Positions 40,984-49,410 of a DNA stretch of 64,000 nt are shown piece after piece. The notes beneath the pieces were generated by a model, which was not told the origin of the DNA, made no database searches, and worked only from the letters and a program-made list of their open reading frames with translations. Origin of the DNA: Vreelandella maris. Its GTDB lineage: Bacteria; Pseudomonadota; Gammaproteobacteria; Pseudomonadales; Halomonadaceae. The first letter of the stretch is position 1, and every line of letters begins with the position of its first letter. A program made the position numbers and the translations under genes. The stretch spans positions 62,001 through 126,000 of the forward strand of contig NZ_JABWCV010000009.1 of NCBI RefSeq assembly GCF_013371085.1. Reading direction: 5' to 3'.

Positions 40984-42033
40984 ATGGCGATACTGCCTTT
41001 GAATGCTCATCAATCGGTCGCCATCATTGGTGCAGGCATTGCAGGGCTCGCCTGTGGGCAGGTGCTCGCCAATAGCGGCGCTAGCGTTACGCTGTTTGAT
41101 AAAGCCCGTGGCCCTGGCGGGCGCATGTCGAGTAAGCGCAGACCCAGCGCGACGCTGGATCTAGGCGCCCAGGCTTTCAGCGTACACAACGCAGACTTTC
41201 AGCGCGCGGTCGATACATGGCTATCCATTGGCTGCATCGCTTCTTGGCCCACCGCTACCTATCAGGCTAGTCCAAATGGCTGGCAGGCGCATAACGATGG
41301 GCAAAGGCGCTACACCGGTGCTCCTAGAATGAGTGCCTTGACGCGTCATTTGGCCGACTCACTAACGGTGCTACCTCAGGCTGCACTGCATACAGGCACT
41401 TCCATCACGTCACTCAAACGCACGCAAAAAGGGTGGCAGTTGGTAGCGGCGGACGGCATGACCCATGGGCCTTATGATCAGGTAGTGGTCAGCGCACCAC
41501 CGCCCCAGGCCCATGCACTGTTGGCAGCGTGGGACGACGATTTGGCCACCGCGTGCCAAACGCGAAAGCAACGCGCCTGCTGGGCGGGATGGGCGATTTT
41601 TGACAGACCGCTTCCCGCCATACCCGGTGTTGACCCAGACTGGCAGATGGCGCGAGTTGCCCACCCTGCCCTGCATATTGTGTCACGTAACCAAACAAAA
41701 CCAGGACGCGCTGCTCAACCTGAAAGCCTTAGCCTGCTGGCTCAACTCGACTGGAGCGAAGCACATTTGGAGCAGCCTGCCAGTGAGGTGACTCGCCAGC
41801 TTCTTGCCGCTCTAAAAAGTCTTTTCCCCACCTCAGCAACGCTACCCGACCTGATTGAAACAGGCGCGCACCGGTGGCGCTATGCACAACCGGCGGCCGC
41901 TTGTGAACACACATACTTATACAGCGAAAACGGTTTGGCCCTGTGCGGCGATCACTTTTGCGACGGGCGCGTAGAAGATGCCTGGCTATCAGGCCACCGC
42001 TTAGGGAAAGCGCTAATAGGCCGGTCGGTCTAA
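40984..42033 (+). CDS. Renalase-like FAD-dependent oxidoreductase
   Basis: 349 aa. The N-terminal FAD-binding GxGxxG motif (VAIIGAGIAGLACGQVL) is followed by an acidic strand end and GPGGRMSSKR, the amine-oxidase-like signature. The C-terminal FAD motif LALCGDHFCDGRVEDAWLSG is intact. Homologues lie near photolyase genes in Pseudomonas. The substrate is unknown. SD CGAGGA precedes the ATG. Divergent from the epimerase. Confidence 0.85.
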   Translation: MAILPLNAHQSVAIIGAGIAGLACGQVLANSGASVTLFDKARGPGGRMSSKRRPSATLDLGAQAFSVHNADFQRAVDTWLSIGCIASWPTATYQASPNGWQAHNDGQRRYTGAPRMSALTRHLADSLTVLPQAALHTGTSITSLKRTQKGWQLVAADGMTHGPYDQVVVSAPPPQAHALLAAWDDDLATACQTRKQRACWAGWAIFDRPLPAIPGVDPDWQMARVAHPALHIVSRNQTKPGRAAQPESLSLLAQLDWSEAHLEQPASEVTRQLLAALKSLFPTSATLPDLIETGAHRWRYAQPAAACEHTYLYSENGLALCGDHFCDGRVEDAWLSGHRLGKALIGRSV

Positions 42034-42076
42034 TTATATAAAATATTATACGGGCTAAGAGGGATTCTTATAAAGG

Positions 42077-42104
42077 TTGTACCGAGTAGCGACAAGTTGT
42101 ACAA
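42077..42104 (+). promoter_or_regulatory. Candidate MerR operator/promoter with TTGTAC repeats
   Basis: TTGTAC (42077-42082) and the palindrome TTGTACAA (42097-42104) start 20 bp apart, about two helical turns. TTGTAC with a 17-nt spacer and TACAAA also makes a weak -35/-10. TGTACA-type half-sites are known for LitR/CarH-class regulators, so this may be the site of the downstream MerR protein. Inference. Confidence 0.5.
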
Positions 42105-42215
42105 ATGAGCATACAGTAACGTACTAATGTTCAGATCTTTGATTAGGCAGTCTCTACATGGAACACGCTTCACCTTCGCCGCGGCGAATAATGTCCGGCC
42201 CTTACAGCGCGGCGC

Positions 42216-42260
42216 TGCAGTTAACTAGCTTGCGGTTCACTAGATTGCAGTTAACGAAGA
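42216..42260. repeat. Three degenerate 15-bp tandem repeats before the merR gene
   Basis: Units TGCAGTTAACTAGCT, TGCGGTTCACTAGAT and TGCAGTTAACGAAGA lie end to end and finish 13 nt before the ATG of the MerR gene. They lie in the leader, close to the ribosome binding site (GAAGAGG). Confidence 0.8.
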
Positions 42261-42273
42261 GGTACTGGCGCAC

Positions 42274-43194
42274 ATGAGTCTTAAGGCGACCCATCCCCCC
42301 GATACGCCGCTCTATCCGATACGCGAAGTATCTCGCTTGACGGGCGTAAACTCGGTCACCCTTCGCGCTTGGGAACGACGCTACGGGCTAATTCGCCCCC
42401 AGCGCACCCCCAAAGGGCATCGCCTTTACGCTCAAGACGACATCACACGCATCGAACGCATCTTGCAGTGGCTCAATCGTGGTGTGCCGGTCAGTCAAGT
42501 CGCCGACTTGCTTGACCAGCCAGAAACAATTGAGACGCCTACCCCTGATGCTGGCGATTGGGCTAGCCAACGCCTGCAGCTGCAAGCCATCATCGAAGCG
42601 TTAGACCTGCCCAAGCTAGAGGCTTTTTATTACCAGAGCTTAGCGCTCTATCCGCTGAGTATTGCCATTAACGAGCTTTGGCAGCCGGTCGTTTTAAGCT
42701 TAGAGACGAAATGGGCCCTTCAGGCAGATCAGTTAGTACGCCGCACCTTGGAAGCATTTTTGCGCAGTCAAGTGGGTATCCGCTTGCATTATGCTAACCA
42801 GGCTACCCGGGGCCCGCTGATTTTGCTCAATGCCATGCCCGATGACCCTGGCCCACTGTGGGTGTTGATGTCGGCATTGATGGCCAGCGAGCAAGGCTAC
42901 CGAGTACAGATGCTTGACCACTCGCTGCCACTTGAGGATCTCCCTCAGGCAGTCGCGCGGCTACACTCGTCGATGGTACTGCTGTCTAGCGGCCAGCGCG
43001 AAAGTGACAGCTATATTCGCCAAGCGCTGCCTAAAGCCGCCGAGACGCTTAATGTGCCCATCGGCGTGTGTGGTGAAGTGGCGCGCCTGCGCGAAGCCGA
43101 CCTGCGCGATAGCCCGGTTCACATGCTAGGTGATGACCTGCCCCAGGCGATTGCTCGCTTGCGTCCTCTCTTACGCGAGTCTGGCGTACTGTAA
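42274..43194 (+). CDS. MerR-family regulator of LitR/PplR type without B12 ligands
   Basis: 306 aa. MerR helix-turn-helix at residues 14-60 (YPIREVSRLTGVNSVTLRAW, ERRYGLI). A B12-binding-like C-terminal region follows. CarH/LitR proteins have a Trp followed by Glu-His in the cap, and a Glu-x-His-x-x-Gly ligand motif. Here the matching places appear to be W147 with D152-Q153, and PDDPG (189-193), so both histidines seem lost. Probably a cofactor-independent partner or diverged paralogue. Upstream of phrB. Confidence 0.85.
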   Translation: MSLKATHPPDTPLYPIREVSRLTGVNSVTLRAWERRYGLIRPQRTPKGHRLYAQDDITRIERILQWLNRGVPVSQVADLLDQPETIETPTPDAGDWASQRLQLQAIIEALDLPKLEAFYYQSLALYPLSIAINELWQPVVLSLETKWALQADQLVRRTLEAFLRSQVGIRLHYANQATRGPLILLNAMPDDPGPLWVLMSALMASEQGYRVQMLDHSLPLEDLPQAVARLHSSMVLLSSGQRESDSYIRQALPKAAETLNVPIGVCGEVARLREADLRDSPVHMLGDDLPQAIARLRPLLRESGVL

Positions 43195-43211
43195 CCAGCC
43201 CGCTCTTACCC

Positions 43212-43246
43212 TGGCCGTTCGCCCTCTGGCGACCGGCCATTTTTTT
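43212..43246 (+). terminator. Terminator or attenuator between merR and phrB
   Basis: Strong hairpin with stem TGGCCG-TCGCC/GGCGA-CGGCCA, one internal T-C mismatch, a 4-nt loop and a T-tract of seven. It ends 5 nt before the phrB SD (AGGAG). No room remains for a promoter between it and phrB. Confidence 0.9.
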
Positions 43247-43263
43247 GTGCCGCAGGAGCCCCT

Positions 43264-44691
43264 ATGACAGAAAAGCCTATGAAACGTCAATTGGTTTGGC
43301 TGCGCAGCGACTTGCGTATTGATGACAACAGTGCCCTGGCTGCTGCAGCGGCCAAAGGGCCTGTCATCGCGGTTTTTTTGCGCAGTATTCCCCAGTGGCA
43401 AGAGCATGGCCATGGCGCCAATAAGCTGGACTTTTGGGCGCGCGGTGTCGCCGCCGTTAAGACAGCCCTTAACGGATTGAATATTCCGCTGCTGCATCGC
43501 GATATTGACCACTATAACCAAGCGCCAGACGTACTGCTTGAGATCGCTCGCGAATATGATGTTGAGCAGTTGCACTTCAATCACGAGTACGCGCTCAATG
43601 AGCGCCACCGCGACCAGGCTGTGCAAGACGCCTTCAAACAGCCCGGGATTACCGCACATGGCTACCACGATGCCATAGCGTTTGCCCCCGGCAGCCTGCT
43701 AACCGGGAAGGGCGACTACTACGGGGTATTTACACCGTTCTCCAAGGCGTGGCACAAGCAGATCACCGCTGATCAGTTGGCGCTGCGCGCGACGCCACAG
43801 GTGCAAGCGGCGCTGGATATTCAAAGCGACCCGCTGCCTGAACTTCCCAAGCTTGATAGCTCCCCTATCGATGGACAGCTGTGGCCAGCCGGTGAAAATG
43901 CCGCGGCGGATAACTTAGCGCGCTTCCTACGCTTTCGTGGCCGTCACTATAAAGACCAGCGCGATCTACCCAAGGTACGTGGTACCAGCGAACTCTCACC
44001 CTATCTGGCGCTAGGCATGATCTCCCATCGCCAATGTTTACAAGCCGTGATGAGCGAAAACGGCGGTCACTTAGCCGATGGCGATATCGGTCTTACTACT
44101 TGGGTCAACGAACTGGTCTGGCGCGAATTTTATCAGCATGTCGCGGTGGGGTTTCCCGAGGTGTGCCGCTATCAACCCTTCCAGGAACACACCAAGCAGT
44201 TGCAGTGGCGCGATGATGATGAAGGCTTTCAAGCCTGGTGCGAAGGGCGTACCGGCTACCCTATCGTCGATGCTGCCATGCGCCAGTTAGTCGCCACCGG
44301 CTGGATGCACAATCGGCTGCGCATGGTGACCGCAATGTTTTTAAGCAAGCACCTGCTGATTGACTGGCGACGCGGTGAAGCCTTTTTTATGCGCCACTTG
44401 GTCGACGGTGAATTCTGCGCCAACAACGGCGGTTGGCAATGGGCGGCCTCTACGGGTACCGATGCCGCGCCCTACTTCCGCATTTTTAATCCCACCACCC
44501 AATCCACCCGTTTTGATGCTGACGGTGAGTTTATTGCCCACTGGCTGCCTGAGCTTGCTGATCTTCCTGCGAAAGCACGCCACGCACCGCCCCAGGACCT
44601 GCTTACCGATGTGCCGTATCCCGCGCCGATCGTTGATCACAAAGCAGCACGTCAACGTGCACTGGACGCATTTAAATCACTCACTAAATAA
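43264..44691 (+). CDS. phrB: Deoxyribodipyrimidine photolyase (class I CPD)
   Basis: 475-aa FAD enzyme that splits UV-made cyclobutane pyrimidine dimers using blue light. The N-terminal antenna domain begins KRQLVWLRSDLRIDDNSAL. The FAD domain has TGYPIVDAAMRQL, MHNRLRM and NNGGWQWAASTGTDAAPYFR. The ATG at 43264 has SD AGGAG; a second Met six codons later is possible. It heads the light-stress operon. Confidence 0.97.
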   Translation: MTEKPMKRQLVWLRSDLRIDDNSALAAAAAKGPVIAVFLRSIPQWQEHGHGANKLDFWARGVAAVKTALNGLNIPLLHRDIDHYNQAPDVLLEIAREYDVEQLHFNHEYALNERHRDQAVQDAFKQPGITAHGYHDAIAFAPGSLLTGKGDYYGVFTPFSKAWHKQITADQLALRATPQVQAALDIQSDPLPELPKLDSSPIDGQLWPAGENAAADNLARFLRFRGRHYKDQRDLPKVRGTSELSPYLALGMISHRQCLQAVMSENGGHLADGDIGLTTWVNELVWREFYQHVAVGFPEVCRYQPFQEHTKQLQWRDDDEGFQAWCEGRTGYPIVDAAMRQLVATGWMHNRLRMVTAMFLSKHLLIDWRRGEAFFMRHLVDGEFCANNGGWQWAASTGTDAAPYFRIFNPTTQSTRFDADGEFIAHWLPELADLPAKARHAPPQDLLTDVPYPAPIVDHKAARQRALDAFKSLTK

Positions 44692-44751
44692 TCGCTTCTG
44701 TCCCCGTTGCCTTAAGCCATTATAGTTACAAAGTTAATCAAGGAGACCGTC

Positions 44752-45183
44752 ATGGCTGAGCCTGCGGCGCTGGAGGCGTTTTGCGCCTTTTTCAATAAAC
44801 TAGACAATACCTGTACAGAAAAGCTATACGAGGTATATACTGAAAATATAATTTTTAGTGACCCGCTGCACCATATTGAAGGTCGCGAAGCGTTAGCGCG
44901 TTATTTTTCAACCATGTATGAAAATGTCGAGCAGTGCCACTTCACTTACCACACTCGGCAGTTACAGGGGCAGCAAGCGTTCGTAACCTGGACCATGACG
45001 TTTATTCATCCCCGATTGGCAGGTGGCCAAGCTGTCAAGGTCGAAGGCTGTAGCGCACTCACCTTTGCCGCCGATGGGCGTGTTGAGCGTCATCGCGATT
45101 ATTTTGATGCTGGCGCCATGCTTTACGAACATTTACCGCTGATGGGAAGCGCCATTCGCTGGTTAAAAAAACGCCTTGCCTAA
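44752..45183 (+). CDS. SnoaL/NTF2-like protein
   Basis: 143 aa with an NTF2-like cone fold pattern: YTENIIFSDPLHHIEGREAL, FVTWTMTFIHPRL and a C-terminal DGRVERHRDYFDAGAMLYE. Such proteins are often small isomerases, hydrolases or binding proteins. It lies 60 nt after phrB with SD AAGGAG and 36 nt before the SDR gene. Homologues are seen in photolyase operons of other proteobacteria; function unknown. Confidence 0.85.
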   Translation: MAEPAALEAFCAFFNKLDNTCTEKLYEVYTENIIFSDPLHHIEGREALARYFSTMYENVEQCHFTYHTRQLQGQQAFVTWTMTFIHPRLAGGQAVKVEGCSALTFAADGRVERHRDYFDAGAMLYEHLPLMGSAIRWLKKRLA

Positions 45184-45219
45184 GCAATAACATCACAGCG
45201 GGGCGCACGAGGAGGCTTA

Positions 45220-46005
45220 ATGAGCACATGGGAAACGCCCCAACGTATTTGGTTAACCGGTGCCACGTCCGGCATTGGTGAAGCGCTTGCCCGTAAATTC
45301 ATCGCCCAAGGCCATCAGGTGGCACTCAGTGCCCGCAACGCTGAGTCACTTGAAGCGCTGTGCCAAGGCCACCCCAATGCCCATCCGCTCCCGCTAGATG
45401 TTAGTGACCGCCAAGCCGTGCTTAACGCTGGCGAGACCATTGCCGAGCGCCTGGGGGCATTAGATTTAGCGTTATTCAATGCTGGTACTTGCGAATACCT
45501 GAACGCTCAACAGTTCGATATGGATTTAGTCGAGCGCGTTTTTAAGCCCAACTTATTTGGCACTTTGTACGGTGTCGAAGCCGCTCTGCCGCTGCTACGG
45601 GCAGCACGGCAGCAGGGTCTGCCCGCCCGGCTAGCGGCCACCTCTAGCGCGTCGGCCTATTTACCGCTACCCCGCGCAGAAGCCTATGGCGCTTCTAAAG
45701 CCGCCGTCAGCTACTTCCTGGAATCGCTGCGCTTGGATCTCGATCAGGAAGGCATTGATGTCAGCCTTATCCACCCCGGCTTTGTGAAAACGCCACTCAC
45801 CGAGCGAAACGACTTCCCGATGCCCATGCAGGTCACCGCCGAGCAAGCGGCCGATGCCATTATCGCAGGCTTAGTAAAGGGTCGGCTGGATATCCATTTT
45901 CCACGCCGGTTCACCTATCTGGTCAAATTGCTGGGCATTTTGCCTCCTGCCTTGCGCCGTCAAATTGGCCTGCGCATGACTCGCGCCCAAAAGGAGTCGT
46001 CATGA
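45220..46005 (+). CDS. Short-chain dehydrogenase/reductase
   Basis: 261-aa classical SDR. Cofactor motif TGATSGIGEALARKF (about residues 14-28) and active site YGASKAAVSYF (Tyr and Lys of YxxxK near 153-157) are intact, with the catalytic Ser in ATSSASAYL. Substrate unknown; the operon suggests a lipid or lipid-derived carbonyl. Its stop overlaps the next start by 4 nt (ATGA). Confidence 0.92.
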   Translation: MSTWETPQRIWLTGATSGIGEALARKFIAQGHQVALSARNAESLEALCQGHPNAHPLPLDVSDRQAVLNAGETIAERLGALDLALFNAGTCEYLNAQQFDMDLVERVFKPNLFGTLYGVEAALPLLRAARQQGLPARLAATSSASAYLPLPRAEAYGASKAAVSYFLESLRLDLDQEGIDVSLIHPGFVKTPLTERNDFPMPMQVTAEQAADAIIAGLVKGRLDIHFPRRFTYLVKLLGILPPALRRQIGLRMTRAQKESS

Positions 46006-47381
46006 GTGCCGTGGTATCAAATAGCGCTGGGGCATCTCAGCGTATTGCCATTGTCGGCAGCGGTATCAGCGGCATGGCCGCTGGCTGGTATCTTTCCGCA
46101 CAGCATGAAGTCACGCTGTTCGAGGCGGATTCACGGCTGGGTGGCCATACCGCCACGATGGACGTGGGCGTAAAAGGGCAGACGTATGCGATCGACACCG
46201 GCTTTATTGTCTTTAACGACTGGACCTATCCGCACTTTCAGCGCTTGATGGCGACCCTGGGCGTTGCCTCACAAGCCACCGAGATGAGTTTCTCGGTGCA
46301 TGAAACGGCAAGGGACTTTGAGTACAACGGGCACACGTTAGGATCGATGTTTGCCCAACGACGCAATTTATTTAACCCCTCTTTTTATCGCCTGCTGCGC
46401 GATATCCTACGTTTTAACAAGCAGGCCACTAAAGCGCTTGATCGCAACGAACTCCCCGAACAGATGACCCTAGGGGAATACCTGGATCGCCACCATTACA
46501 ACCGCGATTTCCAGCAGCGTTACTTACTGCCCATGGGAGCCGCCATTTGGTCGGCTAGCATCAGCGATTTACGCGCCTTTCCGCTGGCGTTTTTTGTGCG
46601 TTTTTTCCGCAATCACGGCTTGCTATCGGTTAATCACCGCCCCCAGTGGTACACCCTGGTGGGCGGTTCGAAAAGCTATATCCCTAACCTAACGGCCCCC
46701 TACGCATCACGCATTCACCTCAACACACCGGTGACCAAGATTATTCGCGAACGTGCTGGAGAGCGTGCTGGCGTTACGATTACCACTCCCGCTGGCAGCC
46801 AGCACTTTGACCAAGTGGTGCTGGCCTGCCACGCCGACCAAGCCTTGGCGATACTGGGTGACGCCAGCGAGGACGAGAAAGCGGTACTCGGTGCCATGCC
46901 GTATCAGGATAACGAGGTGGTACTGCATACCGACACCTCGCTGCTGCCGCGGCGCAAACGTGCCTGGGCGAGCTGGAATTACCGCTTGGATCAGCGCGAT
47001 AGCGAGGCACGGGTATCGGTCACTTACGACATGAATATTCTTCAGCGGATAGAGAGTGACACTACGTTTTGCGTGACCCTGAACGACAGCGCCAGCATTG
47101 ATACCGATAAAGTACTGGGGCGTTATACCTACGCGCACCCGCAGTTCACCTTGGCTGGCCAGGCGGCACAGGCGCGCCACGCTGAGATATCGTCGACGGC
47201 GCAGCGTACGCATTTTTGCGGCGCCTATTGGCGCAACGGTTTTCACGAAGACGGGGTGTGGAGCGCCCTGCGCGTCGCCCAGGCCTTGGGCTGTGACGAA
47301 GCTGCCCTGCCTCCCGCGGAGCCGCTGGCGCTACCTGCTCATGAGCTGCTGACACCGCAAGGTGTCGAGGGACTGGGATGA
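46002..47381 (+). CDS. FAD-dependent amine-oxidase-like oxidoreductase
   Basis: 459 aa. The FAD-binding motif IAIVGSGISGMAAGWYLSA is followed by FEADSRLGGHTATMDV, as in the phytoene-desaturase/amine-oxidase superfamily. The C-terminal GAYWRNGFHEDGVWSALRVA completes the FAD site. It is regularly found next to DUF1365 and cyclopropane synthase genes, so a membrane fatty acid is a plausible substrate. Overlaps both neighbours by 4 nt. Confidence 0.9.
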   Translation: MSAVVSNSAGASQRIAIVGSGISGMAAGWYLSAQHEVTLFEADSRLGGHTATMDVGVKGQTYAIDTGFIVFNDWTYPHFQRLMATLGVASQATEMSFSVHETARDFEYNGHTLGSMFAQRRNLFNPSFYRLLRDILRFNKQATKALDRNELPEQMTLGEYLDRHHYNRDFQQRYLLPMGAAIWSASISDLRAFPLAFFVRFFRNHGLLSVNHRPQWYTLVGGSKSYIPNLTAPYASRIHLNTPVTKIIRERAGERAGVTITTPAGSQHFDQVVLACHADQALAILGDASEDEKAVLGAMPYQDNEVVLHTDTSLLPRRKRAWASWNYRLDQRDSEARVSVTYDMNILQRIESDTTFCVTLNDSASIDTDKVLGRYTYAHPQFTLAGQAAQARHAEISSTAQRTHFCGAYWRNGFHEDGVWSALRVAQALGCDEAALPPAEPLALPAHELLTPQGVEGLG

Positions 47382-48145
47382 TTGCCGCACCGCGTTCGCG
47401 TATCTATCGTGGCACCCTGCGCCACCGCCGCTTCACGCCCAAGTCCCACGCATTCAGCTATCAGGTATGGATGGCGTGGTTGGATCTGGACGAGCTGCCC
47501 GACCTGTTCGACAAGGTGCCCGGCTTTAGCGCCCGCAGGCCTGCCCTGGCGCGTTTTCGGCGGGAGGATTACCTAGGCCCGGTGGATCGCCCGCTTAAAA
47601 CCGCCGTGCGCGAAGAGCTCGTTCGTCAATTAGGCAGCGCCCCCACGGGGCGGATTTGCGTGCTTACTCAACTGCGCACGCTGGGCTGCATGTTTAACCC
47701 CATTTCCGTCTACTACGCCTATGACCATTTGGGTAGATTGGCAGCCGTATTGAGCGAAGTCACCAATATGCCTTGGCGTGAGCGTACCCGTTACGCCAGC
47801 GCGGTGGACCCTTCACGTCACAGCCACCAGGCCCGTTTCGACAAAGACCTCCACGTTTCGCCTTTCAATCCCATGGATATGACCTACCGGTGGAAATTTA
47901 ACGCCCCCGGCGAAACGCTCTTTTTGCATATGGAGAACTGGCGGGAACAGCAGTGCCATTTTGATGCCACCCTGACCCTGAACGCCTCCCCCGCTACTCG
48001 TGGCGCGCTGATAAAAGCCCTGGCGCGCCAGCCATGGATGAGCCTGAAAACCGTCGCGGGCATTCATTTTGAAGCGTTACGCCTGTGGCTGAAGCGCGTC
48101 CCCGTTTATAACCACCCCAAGCAGCGCAAGGAGACTTCAAAGTGA
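47378..48145 (+). CDS. DUF1365 family protein
   Basis: 255 aa with the family blocks IYRGTLRHRRFTPKSHAFSY, LGCMFNPISVYYAYD and the C-terminal LARQPWMSLKTVAGIHFEA. Function is not established. It is almost always linked with the FAD oxidoreductase and Cfa genes around it, so it probably acts with them on phospholipid acyl chains. Its end overlaps the GTG start of cfa. Confidence 0.92.
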   Translation: MIAAPRSRIYRGTLRHRRFTPKSHAFSYQVWMAWLDLDELPDLFDKVPGFSARRPALARFRREDYLGPVDRPLKTAVREELVRQLGSAPTGRICVLTQLRTLGCMFNPISVYYAYDHLGRLAAVLSEVTNMPWRERTRYASAVDPSRHSHQARFDKDLHVSPFNPMDMTYRWKFNAPGETLFLHMENWREQQCHFDATLTLNASPATRGALIKALARQPWMSLKTVAGIHFEALRLWLKRVPVYNHPKQRKETSK

Positions 48146-49410
48146 CGACCCTGCGTTCTACGCCGCCAAATATTCAACCGGTTGCCCAAGACCGTTTAAC
48201 CAAGTGGCTTAAACCGCGCCTAGTGGCCCAACTGGATACCTTTCGCGGTGGTCGTATTACCCTCATTGAAGGCGACCAGTGCCACCACTTAGGTCAGGGA
48301 GGACCGCTGCAGGTAACCGTGGTAATCCGCCACTCGCGCGCCTGGAAGCGGCTGGCCTTCGGCGGTACCGTCGGTGCTGCCGAGTCTTATATGGATGCTG
48401 ATTGGGACGCCGACGACCTGGTCGCCCTGGTCCGCCTGTTTGCCGCCAACCTGGAACAGGTCAATACCAAAATGGAGAACGGCAGTGCCCGCATTGCCCG
48501 TTGGTTATTGGGTGCCGCCTACCGTTTTCAGCGCAACAGCCTAAGCGGCTCTAAGCGCAACATTGCAGCCCACTACGATATTGGTAACGACCTGTTTTCG
48601 ACGTTTTTGGATCGCCACCACTGGATGTACTCCAGCGCCGTTTTCCCCTACCCGGAAGCTAGTCTGGAAGAGGCCTCAACCTACAAACTGGATTTGATGC
48701 TTGAAAAGCTTGATGTCCGGCCAGAGCATCACCTGTTAGAGATTGGCACCGGCTGGGGTGGTCTGGCGATTCATGCGGCAAAAACTCGTGGTTGCCGTGT
48801 CACCACCACGACCATTTCCGATGAACAGCACGCCCATACTGCTCAGCGCATCAAAGAAGAGGGGTTGGAAGACAGAATTACCCTGCTCAAACAGGATTAC
48901 CGTGAATTAACCGGCCGCTACGACCGGCTTATTTCGGTCGAGATGATCGAGGCCGTGGGGCACCAATACCTCGATACCTACCTCAACAAGCTGGATAGCC
49001 TGTTAACCGACGACGGGCAGGCCATGCTGCAAGCCATCACCATCCGCGACCAACGCTTTGAAGAGGCTAAGCGCGACATGGATTTTATCAAGCGCTACAT
49101 TTTCCCCGGCGGTTTTCTACCCTCGCACCATGCCATGTTAAGCAGCGTAATGCGTAAAACGTCGCTGAACGTGGTCGCGCTGGATGAAATAGGCCCGCAT
49201 TATGCCCGCACTCTGCGTGAGTGGCGCCATCGCTTTGAAGCAAGCTTGGAGCAGATACGCACGCTGGGGTACGACGAGCGTTTTATCCGTATGTGGCGCT
49301 ACTATTTATGCTACTGCGAAGGCGGTTTCATCGAGCGCTCTATCGGTACCTGCCATCTGCTGTTGGCGAAACCAGCGGCGAAACCCATACCGCTCACCGG
49401 CGCGCTCTAA
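48142..49410 (+). CDS. cfa: Cyclopropane-fatty-acyl-phospholipid synthase family protein
   Basis: 422-aa SAM-dependent methyltransferase with a GTG start (48142) overlapping the DUF1365 stop, SD AAGGAG. Motif I is LLEIGTGWGGLAIHAAKTRG. The Cfa block HYDIGNDLFSTFLDRHHWMY and the end with MWRYYLCYCEGGF are conserved. It would methylenate or methylate unsaturated phospholipid chains. It may be a classical Cfa or the methylase of a furan-fatty-acid type pathway. Confidence 0.92.
   Translation: MTTLRSTPPNIQPVAQDRLTKWLKPRLVAQLDTFRGGRITLIEGDQCHHLGQGGPLQVTVVIRHSRAWKRLAFGGTVGAAESYMDADWDADDLVALVRLFAANLEQVNTKMENGSARIARWLLGAAYRFQRNSLSGSKRNIAAHYDIGNDLFSTFLDRHHWMYSSAVFPYPEASLEEASTYKLDLMLEKLDVRPEHHLLEIGTGWGGLAIHAAKTRGCRVTTTTISDEQHAHTAQRIKEEGLEDRITLLKQDYRELTGRYDRLISVEMIEAVGHQYLDTYLNKLDSLLTDDGQAMLQAITIRDQRFEEAKRDMDFIKRYIFPGGFLPSHHAMLSSVMRKTSLNVVALDEIGPHYARTLREWRHRFEASLEQIRTLGYDERFIRMWRYYLCYCEGGFIERSIGTCHLLLAKPAAKPIPLTGAL

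Noticed and set aside
44692..44751. Internal promoter between phrB and the SnoaL gene
   Set aside because: A TATAGT is present but the matching -35 is poor; not enough to call.
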